From positions 1 through 38,242 of the forward strand of contig JASBVG010000032.1 in assembly GCA_030147505.1 (NCBI GenBank): a stretch of 38,242 bases of DNA. The letters run 5' to 3'. Every line of letters starts with the position of its first letter. Position 1 is the first letter of the stretch. A program made the position numbers and the translations under genes. Below the pieces are notes generated by a model that did not search any database, was not told the DNA's origin, and saw only the letters and a program-made list of their open reading frames with translations. Of the stretch, positions 32,085-38,242 are shown in pieces. The DNA comes from Tardiphaga sp. (GTDB lineage Bacteria > Pseudomonadota > Alphaproteobacteria > Rhizobiales > Xanthobacteraceae).

Positions 32085-32789
32085 ATGTCAGCAGGAAAAG
32101 TCGCCGTCATCACCGCGGGCGGAAGTGGAATGGGCGCCGCCGCAGCGCGGCGGCTTGCAGCCGATGGTTTTCACGTCGCGATCCTGTCCTCGTCGGGCAA
32201 AGGCGAAACGCTCGCGCAGGAGCTAGGCGGCCTCGGCATCACCGGCTCGAACCAGTCAAATGACGATCTCAAGCGCCTCGTCGATGGTGCGATGGCGAAA
32301 TGGGGCCGTATCGATGCGCTGGTGAACAGCGCCGGCCACGGCCCCCGCGCGCCGGTGCTCGAACTCACTGACGAGCAGTGGCACACCGGCATGGACGTCT
32401 ATCTGATGAATGTGATCCGGCCGACCCGGCTGGTCGCACCGATCATGCAGACGCAGAAGGCGGGCAGCATCATCAATATCTCGACGGCCTGGGCTTTCGA
32501 GCCGTCGGCAATGTTTCCGACGTCAGCGGTGTTTCGCGCAGGGCTGGCGTCCTACACAAAACTGTTCGCAGATGCTTTCGCGGCTTCGAATGTGCGCATG
32601 AACAATGTGCTGCCGGGCTGGATCGACAGCCTGCCGGCGACAGAAGAGCGCCGCGCGAGCGTGCCGATGCAGCGCTACGGCAAGAGCGAGGAGATCGCCG
32701 CCACCGTGGCCTTCCTGGCTTCGGAAGGCGCAGGTTACATCACCGGCCAGAACATCCGGGTCGACGGCGGCATGACGCGGTCGGTATAG
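32085..32789 (+). CDS. Short-chain dehydrogenase/reductase family protein with atypical active site
   Basis: A 234-residue Rossmann-fold protein. The cofactor loop is ITAGGSGMG (residues 9-17) and NSAG (81-84) follows as in classical SDRs, as do NIS (131-133) and RMNNVLPGWIDSL after the active site. Where the catalytic YxxxK is expected, the sequence reads SAVFR (147-151): Ser for Tyr and Arg for Lys, judged by spacing from Ser133 and to RMNNV. The C-terminus GQNIRVDGGMTRSV is standard. Catalysis by the usual mechanism is doubtful. It lies 29 bases after the peptidase gene with AGGAG upstream, so the two may be cotranscribed. Confidence 0.9.
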   Translation: MSAGKVAVITAGGSGMGAAAARRLAADGFHVAILSSSGKGETLAQELGGLGITGSNQSNDDLKRLVDGAMAKWGRIDALVNSAGHGPRAPVLELTDEQWHTGMDVYLMNVIRPTRLVAPIMQTQKAGSIINISTAWAFEPSAMFPTSAVFRAGLASYTKLFADAFAASNVRMNNVLPGWIDSLPATEERRASVPMQRYGKSEEIAATVAFLASEGAGYITGQNIRVDGGMTRSV

Positions 32790-32795
32790 CAAACT

Positions 32796-32915
32796 CGTCA
32801 TTCCGGGGCGCTCACGCATCTTCGCGTGAGCGAATCCGGAATCTCGATAGATTGGAGCTCCATTCCCTCACACACCGGGATTCCGGGTTCGCGCTGCGCG
32901 CGCCCCGGAACGACA
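32796..32915. repeat. CGTCATTCCGGGGCGC-type inverted repeat
   Basis: CGTCATTCCGGGGCGC on the left faces GCGCCCCGGAACGAC on the right, and GAATCCGGAATCTCG faces GGGATTCCGGGTTCGC inside. It fills the gap between the convergent SDR and antiporter genes and may terminate both transcripts. A further common intergenic repeat type. Confidence 0.8.
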
Positions 32916-32926
32916 GCGTAAGAGGC

Positions 32927-34600
32927 TCAAACCGCCATCGTCGCGCCAATCTTCAGCAACATCGCCTTGGCAATTTCCTGCTCGCCCATGATCACGACAT
33001 TGGCGCCGTGATATTTGAGATGCGCGACTTCCTCGTCGGAATGCGCGCGGGCGATGATCGGCAAAGTCGGATTGAGCGCACGCGCCTTGGCGACAATCTG
33101 CCCGCCCTCGAACGCATCGGGGATCGCGACCAAAAGCCCGCTGGCGTGACCAATATTCGCAGCCTGCAGCATGTCCGGCGCTGCGGCATTGCCGGTGATC
33201 ACGTCCACATGGTTTTCACGCAGACGCTCGACGACGCCCGGCGTATCCTCGATGACGAGGAACGGCATCTTCGCCGCACGCAGCGCCGTGCTCACCACGC
33301 TTCCGACGCGACCGTGACCGACCAGAATGACGTGATTGACGAGTTCGGACACCGGCGGCGGATCGCGGGACACAACCTTCGGATCGGGCGGCCCTGCCGG
33401 CTTCGGCGCGGCCTCTTCATTCTCGACCATGCGATCGAGAATGGCGAAGAACAGCGGATTGATCATGATCGAGATGATCGCGCCGGCCAGCACCAGATCG
33501 CGGCCGCGATCGGGTAGCAGCCCGAGGCTGACTCCGAGGCCGACGAGGATGAAGGAGAATTCGCCGATCTGCGCGAGCGAAGCCGAGATCGTCAGTGCGG
33601 TGGATTGCGGATAGCCGAACAGGCGGACGATGCCGAAGGCGGCCACAGACTTGCCGACCAGAATGATGAACACCGTGGCCAGCAGCGGCAGCGGATCGCG
33701 CAGAATGATGGAGGGATCGACCAGCATGCCGACCGAGACGAAGAACAGCACCGCGAAGGCGTCGCGCAGCGGCAGCGTCTCATTGGCGGCGCGCTGGCTC
33801 AGCTCGGATTCACTGAGGATCATGCCGGCGAAGAAGGCGCCGAGCGCGAAGGAGACGTCGAACACGATAGCCGCACCGAAGGCGACGCCGAGCGAGATGG
33901 CGAACACCGCAAGGCGGAATAGCTCCCGCGAGCCGGTATGCGCCACGTAGTGCAGCATCGCGGGAATCACACGGCGACCGACCACCAGCATGAAGATGAC
34001 GAAGCCGGCGACCTTGCCGAGCGTCACCAGCACCGGCATCGCCAGCGCCGACAGGTCGCCGCCGCCCTGCCCCAGCAGCAGCGGCGCGATGGCCGGCAGC
34101 AACACCAGCGTCAGCACCATCGCGAGATCTTCCACGATCAGCCAGCCGACGGCGATGCGCCCGCGTTCGCTATCGATCAGACGGCGCTCCTGCAGCGCGC
34201 GCAGCAGCACGACGGTCGATGCAACGGAGAGTGCGAGGCCGAACACGAGGCCGCCGCCAAGACCCCAGCCCAGCGCCTCGCCGAGACCGATGCCGAGCAG
34301 CGTCGCTACCGCGATCTGCACAACCGCGCCGGGAATGGCGATGTTTTTGACAGAGAGCAGATCCTTCAGCGAGAAATGCAGGCCGACACCGAACATCAGG
34401 AGAATGATGCCGATCTCGGCGAGTTCGTTGGCGAGCTTCTGATCCGCCACATAGCCCGGCGTGAACGGGCCCATCAGCACGCCAGCAAGCAGATAGCCCA
34501 CCAGGGGCGAGACGCGAATACGCTGCGCAACTACACCGAGAATGAATGCCAGCACGAGGCCAACGACGACAGTCGAAATCAGAGGGGTATTGTGCTCCAT
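32927..34600 (-). CDS. Kef/YbaL-type monovalent cation:proton antiporter
   Basis: A 557-residue inner-membrane protein of the CPA2 family. About twelve membrane helices (residues 5-400) include VSPLVGYLLAGVLMGPFTPG, LAEIGIILLMFGVGLHFSLKDL, VGWLIVEDLAMVLTLVLLP (the helix with the conserved Asp) and FFAGMILSESELSQRAA. A linker rich in Pro and acidic residues leads to a cytosolic RCK/TrkA-N domain (HVILVGHGRVGSVVSTAL), which binds NAD(H) and ends with LKIGATMAV. Such proteins exchange K+ or Na+ for protons; the ion is not predictable. No separate KefF/KefG subunit gene is next to it. The start ATG at 34600 fits the family. Confidence 0.93.
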   Translation of the reverse strand: MEHNTPLISTVVVGLVLAFILGVVAQRIRVSPLVGYLLAGVLMGPFTPGYVADQKLANELAEIGIILLMFGVGLHFSLKDLLSVKNIAIPGAVVQIAVATLLGIGLGEALGWGLGGGLVFGLALSVASTVVLLRALQERRLIDSERGRIAVGWLIVEDLAMVLTLVLLPAIAPLLLGQGGGDLSALAMPVLVTLGKVAGFVIFMLVVGRRVIPAMLHYVAHTGSRELFRLAVFAISLGVAFGAAIVFDVSFALGAFFAGMILSESELSQRAANETLPLRDAFAVLFFVSVGMLVDPSIILRDPLPLLATVFIILVGKSVAAFGIVRLFGYPQSTALTISASLAQIGEFSFILVGLGVSLGLLPDRGRDLVLAGAIISIMINPLFFAILDRMVENEEAAPKPAGPPDPKVVSRDPPPVSELVNHVILVGHGRVGSVVSTALRAAKMPFLVIEDTPGVVERLRENHVDVITGNAAAPDMLQAANIGHASGLLVAIPDAFEGGQIVAKARALNPTLPIIARAHSDEEVAHLKYHGANVVIMGEQEIAKAMLLKIGATMAV

Positions 34601-34852
34601 GCCGCTTTTTGCCGCATGGGAGCCTGGGATGCCAGACTCATGTGAGGCTACTCATGGTCGCAGCCTCAAACGATGTCGTTATCGCGACAAGCGGTTGCGG
34701 CGAGGCGATGCGGTTCATACCTGTTGAGGTCAGCGGCCGATGAGCCAAAGAATCCCGCAAAACGTGCAATGACTGGAGCTGCTGCGCCCAACCGCCGCCT
34801 CTGATTGGCCGCAAAGGCCCTCGATGTGAGCACGGTGAGATCGGGGGTGGGG

Positions 34853-35824
34853 ATGCGACTGTTACGCTACGCTTTTGTGGTCTGTGTGGTTGTTTCTGCT
34901 GCGCTGTGGTTCAACAATACATCGCTATGGAGTCCGGGTGGACAACCCCTGCTGCTCGCCCATCGAGGTTTGGCGCAGACCTACCACACCAGGGGACTCG
35001 ATGCGCAGGCATGCACCGCCTCTCGTATTCACCCACCCGAGCATCGCTATATCGAGAATACGATCGCTTCGATGGCGGCTGCGTTCGAGGCCGGCGCCGA
35101 CATTGTGGAATTCGACATTCACCCCACCACCGACAAGCAATTCGCCGTCTTCCACGACTGGACGCTGGACTGCAGGACCGACGGCCATGGCGTCACCCGC
35201 GAAGCGAGCATGGCAGATTTGCGGAAACTCGATCTCGGCCATGGCTACACGTCCGATGGCGGCAAGACCTACCCTTTCCGCGGCGAGTTCGTTGGTCAGA
35301 TGCCGACCATGGATGAGGTGCTGACTCGCTTTCCGGACAAACGCTTTCTCATTCACGTGAAGAGCAACGATCCGAAGGAAGGAGAGCTGCTGGCAGACCG
35401 CCTGATGGCACTGCCGACGCCCCGATTGCGGCAATTGATCGTCTATGGCGGCAATGCTCCGATCAACGTACTACGTCAGCGCATGCCGGGCCTGCGCACG
35501 ACCAGCCGCAACACGATGAAGCAGTGCGCCACTCAATATCTGACGCTCAGCTGGTCCGGCCACGTGCCAGCCGACTGCGCCAATAGCATGATCATGCTGC
35601 CGACAAACTATGGGCGCTGGGCATGGGGCTGGCCCAACCTGCTGGTTGCCCGGCTGAAATCCGTGAACACAGAAGTGTTCGTGATCGGCGCTAACGCGGG
35701 CGAAGATTTTTCCAGCGGCATCGACAGCCCCGTCGATGCCTTGCAGATCCCGCAAGGCTTTGCCGGCGGAATCTGGACCAATCGCATCGACCGCATTGCG
35801 CCGCTCTTCGCGGCGCGCAAATAG
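34853..35824 (+). CDS. Glycerophosphodiester phosphodiesterase family protein, membrane-anchored
   Basis: A 323-residue protein with an N-terminal hydrophobic helix (RLLRYAFVVCVVVSAALWF), an uncleaved anchor or signal peptide, then a GDPD TIM barrel facing the periplasm. The catalytic signature is visible: LLLAHRG (His37, Arg38), IENTIASM, VEFDIHPTTDKQFAVFHD (Glu86, Asp88 for metal; His101). The insert RTDGHGVTREASMADLRKLDL follows as in the family. C-terminal strands (WTNRIDRIAPLF) end the barrel. It would split glycerophosphodiesters into an alcohol and glycerol-3-phosphate. The ATG at 34853 precedes the hydrophobic helix and has a GGGGGTGGGG tract upstream; earlier TTG or GTG starts are less likely. 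Confidence 0.88.
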   Translation: MRLLRYAFVVCVVVSAALWFNNTSLWSPGGQPLLLAHRGLAQTYHTRGLDAQACTASRIHPPEHRYIENTIASMAAAFEAGADIVEFDIHPTTDKQFAVFHDWTLDCRTDGHGVTREASMADLRKLDLGHGYTSDGGKTYPFRGEFVGQMPTMDEVLTRFPDKRFLIHVKSNDPKEGELLADRLMALPTPRLRQLIVYGGNAPINVLRQRMPGLRTTSRNTMKQCATQYLTLSWSGHVPADCANSMIMLPTNYGRWAWGWPNLLVARLKSVNTEVFVIGANAGEDFSSGIDSPVDALQIPQGFAGGIWTNRIDRIAPLFAARK

Positions 35825-35834
35825 CGATCACTGA

Positions 35835-38242
35835 TCAGCCCGCAATCGCGGCCTCAATCGCCTTCAACGCATCATCGGCCTTGGCTCCATCGGGACCGCC
35901 GGCCTGCGCCATATCGGGACGGCCGCCGCCGCCCTTGCCGCCGAGGGCTTCGGAGGCAAGTTTGACGAGATCGACGGCGCTGAACCGTTTGGTCAGATCC
36001 TCGGTGACGCCAACCACGACGCCGGCCTTGCCGTCTTCACCGACATTGATGATCGCAACCACACCGGAGCCGAGCTGCTTCTTGCCGGCGTCGGCAAGGC
36101 TCTTGAGGTCCTTCATCTCGATGCCCGAGACGCTCTTGGCCATCAGCTTGGTGCCACCGACATCGCGGATATCGCCGCCGCCCGCGCCGACCGAAGCGCC
36201 AGCGCTGCCGCCCATGGCAATGGTCTTCTTGGCTTCGGACAGTTCGCGCTCGAGTTTCTTGCGCTCGTCCATCAACGCGGCGATGCGCGCCGGCATGTCG
36301 GCCAGCGTCGTACGCAGCTCGTCGGCCGCGGATTTTGCGAGCGCCATCGTGTCATTGGCGTGGTGACGCGCCTGGGTGCCGGTCAGCGCCTCGATGCGGC
36401 GTACGCCGGACGAGACTGCGCTTTCCGAGGTCACCGAGATCATGCCGATATCGCCGGTGCGCTTCACGTGGGTGCCGCCGCAGAGTTCGACCGACCAGCC
36501 GAGCGCATTGCTGCCCGAGTCACGGGGCATCTTGCCCATGGAGACAACGCGAACCTCGTCGCCATATTTCTCGCCGAACAAGGCGCGGGCGCCAGCCTCG
36601 CGGGCATCGTCCACCGCCATCAGGCGCGTGGTGACTTCGTCGTTTTCGAGCACGACATTGTTGGCGATGTCCTCGACCTGACGCAGCTCATCCGCCGTGA
36701 TCGGCTTCTGATGCACGAAGTCGAAACGCAGACGATCCGGCGAGACCATCGAGCCCTTCTGCGCGATGTGATCGCCGAGCACCTGGCGCAGTGCTTCATG
36801 CAACAGATGCGTCGCCGAGTGATTGGCACGAATCGCCGAGCGGCGGCCATGATCGACATCGAGCGCGAGCGCGGTGCCAAGCTTGAGTTCGCCGGTCTCG
36901 ACGGTGCCGAGATGCACGAACAGATCGCCGGCGCGCTTCTGGGTGTCTGTCACGCGGAAGCTGACGCCCTCGCCTGTCAGCACGCCGAGATCGCCGACCT
37001 GACCGCCGGACTCCGCATAGAATGGAGTCTGGTTGAGAACGATGGCACCGGTCTCACCGGCCTTGAGGCTCTCGACCTCGTTGCCGTCTTTCACCAGCGC
37101 GGTCACAGCGCCTTCGGCGCTTTCGGTCTCGTAGCCGAGGAATTCAGTGGCGCCTAGCTTTTCGCGCAGGCCGAACCACACGGTCTCGGTCGCGGCTTCG
37201 CCCGAACCGGACCACGAGGCGCGCGCCTTCTGCTTCTGCCGCTCCATCGCATCGGTGAAGGATGCGAGATCGACAGAGATGCCGCGATTACGCAGCGCGT
37301 CCTGCGTCAAATCGAGCGGGAAGCCGAACGTGTCGTACAGCGTGAACGCCGTCTCGCCGTCGAACATATCGCCCTTCTTGAGCGACGCGCTCTTGTCGTC
37401 GAGGATTGCGAGGCCGCGATCCAGCGTCTTGCGGAAGCGCGTCTCTTCGAGACGCAGCGTCTCTTCGATGAGCGAACGCGCGCGCTGCAATTCCGGATAG
37501 GCTTCGCCCATCTCGCGCACCAGCACCGGGACGAGCTTCCACATCAAGGGCTCGCGGGCGCCGAGCAACTGACCGTGGCGCATGGCGCGGCGCATGATGC
37601 GGCGGAGCACATAGCCGCGGCCCTCATTCGACGGCAGCACACCATCGGCAATGAGGAACGACGACGCGCGCAGGTGATCGGCGATTACGCGAAGCGAGGC
37701 CTTCATCGGGCCGTCAGGATCGGCACCGGTGAGATCGGCGATGGCGCGGATCAGTGCGACGAACAGGTCGATGTCGTAATTGTCGTGCTTGCCCTGCAGC
37801 ACCGCGGCGATGCGCTCGAGGCCCATGCCGGTGTCGATGGACGGTTTTGGCAGCGCAAGGCGATTGCCCGGTGCGATCTGCTCGAACTGCATGAAGACGA
37901 GATTCCAGATCTCGATAAAACGGTCGCCATCTTCATCGGGCGAGCCGGGAGGACCACCGGGAATCTTGTCGCCGTGGTCGAAGAAGATTTCCGAGCACGG
38001 ACCGCACGGGCCGGTATCACCCATCTGCCAGAAATTGTCCGAGGTCGGGATGCGGATGATCTTGGACTCAGAAAGACCGGCAACCTTCTTCCACAGGCCG
38101 AAGGCTTCATCGTCTTCCGAATAGACCGTGACGAGCAGCTTGTCCTTCGGCAGGCCGTATTCCTTGGTGATCAGATTCCAGGCGAGCTCGATGGCCCGTT
38201 CCTTGAAGTAATCGCCGAACGAGAAATTGCCGAGCATCTCGA
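35835..38242 (-). CDS. alaS: Alanyl-tRNA synthetase, lacking its N-terminal part (window edge)
   Basis: The last 801 or so residues of AlaRS, running off the right edge; about 80-90 residues including the first catalytic motif are outside. At the edge the reading is [21 protein letters not shown], the standard sequence of the catalytic domain. Next come [14 protein letters not shown], the helical tRNA domain with [21 protein letters not shown], then the editing domain with [11 protein letters not shown] and [13 protein letters not shown] supplying the zinc ligands. The C-terminal DHHA1 domain ends in [15 protein letters not shown]. It charges tRNA-Ala and deacylates mischarged Ser or Gly. The stop is 10 bases from the convergent phosphodiesterase gene's stop. 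Confidence 0.97.
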   Translation of the reverse strand, partial: EMLGNFSFGDYFKERAIELAWNLITKEYGLPKDKLLVTVYSEDDEAFGLWKKVAGLSESKIIRIPTSDNFWQMGDTGPCGPCSEIFFDHGDKIPGGPPGSPDEDGDRFIEIWNLVFMQFEQIAPGNRLALPKPSIDTGMGLERIAAVLQGKHDNYDIDLFVALIRAIADLTGADPDGPMKASLRVIADHLRASSFLIADGVLPSNEGRGYVLRRIMRRAMRHGQLLGAREPLMWKLVPVLVREMGEAYPELQRARSLIEETLRLEETRFRKTLDRGLAILDDKSASLKKGDMFDGETAFTLYDTFGFPLDLTQDALRNRGISVDLASFTDAMERQKQKARASWSGSGEAATETVWFGLREKLGATEFLGYETESAEGAVTALVKDGNEVESLKAGETGAIVLNQTPFYAESGGQVGDLGVLTGEGVSFRVTDTQKRAGDLFVHLGTVETGELKLGTALALDVDHGRRSAIRANHSATHLLHEALRQVLGDHIAQKGSMVSPDRLRFDFVHQKPITADELRQVEDIANNVVLENDEVTTRLMAVDDAREAGARALFGEKYGDEVRVVSMGKMPRDSGSNALGWSVELCGGTHVKRTGDIGMISVTSESAVSSGVRRIEALTGTQARHHANDTMALAKSAADELRTTLADMPARIAALMDERKKLERELSEAKKTIAMGGSAGASVGAGGGDIRDVGGTKLMAKSVSGIEMKDLKSLADAGKKQLGSGVVAIINVGEDGKAGVVVGVTEDLTKRFSAVDLVKLASEALGGKGGGGRPDMAQAGGPDGAKADDALKAIEAAIAG

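Overview
The window is GC-rich, densely coded DNA from an alphaproteobacterium, most likely Nitrobacteraceae/Bradyrhizobiaceae (the Bradyrhizobium, Rhodopseudomonas, Afipia, Tardiphaga group). Three things point there: a DUF1476 ATPase-inhibitor gene divergent from purC, an icd of the eukaryote-like NADP type, and several palindromic intergenic repeat families that I recall as common in that group. This placement rests on recognition, not on a search.

Layout. 1-54 is the 5' end of purC. 419-742 encodes the zeta-type ATPase inhibitor. 983-4447 holds an iron-uptake pair, a TonB-dependent siderophore receptor and a periplasmic iron-binding protein. 4639-7942 holds a small periplasmic protein, a luciferase-like monooxygenase, and an AraC-type regulator divergent from a glutathione S-transferase. 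8037-11803 is a cyanate operon on the minus strand (binding protein, permease, ATPase, cyanate hydratase). It faces away from a sigma-54 enhancer-binding regulator at 11967-13850. A near-consensus -24/-12 promoter and a cluster of inverted repeats lie between them, so the regulator probably drives the operon. A GlcG/HbpS-like secreted protein follows.

14505-26003 is an accessory region. A complete HTH protein gene (14505-15206) is followed by a RhuM-family gene, a frameshifted 3' remnant of the same HTH gene family, an arsenic-resistance cluster (DUF6428 protein, arsR, acr3, arsC, MFS), and then a second 3' remnant. Next comes a visibly AT-richer module: an SPPY-type DNA methyltransferase, a DGQHR-domain protein with a nuclease-like N-terminus and a small HEPN-like protein in one operon, with a divergent uncharacterised gene. 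A nearly identical 3' copy of the PEP-mutase-like gene then sits one HicA-HicB fusion gene away from the intact copy. In both places the pattern is intact gene, cargo, then 3' tail of the same gene in the same orientation. That is what repeated single-crossover integration of cargo carrying a gene tail would leave.

26014-38242 returns to core genes: the PEP-mutase-like lyase, a TrmJ-type tRNA methyltransferase fused to a DUF559 domain, icd with a clear terminator, a prolyl oligopeptidase, an SDR protein without the usual Tyr/Lys pair, a Kef-type antiporter, a membrane-anchored glycerophosphodiester phosphodiesterase, and most of alaS running off the right edge. No tRNA, rRNA, CRISPR array, integrase or transposase was recognised.
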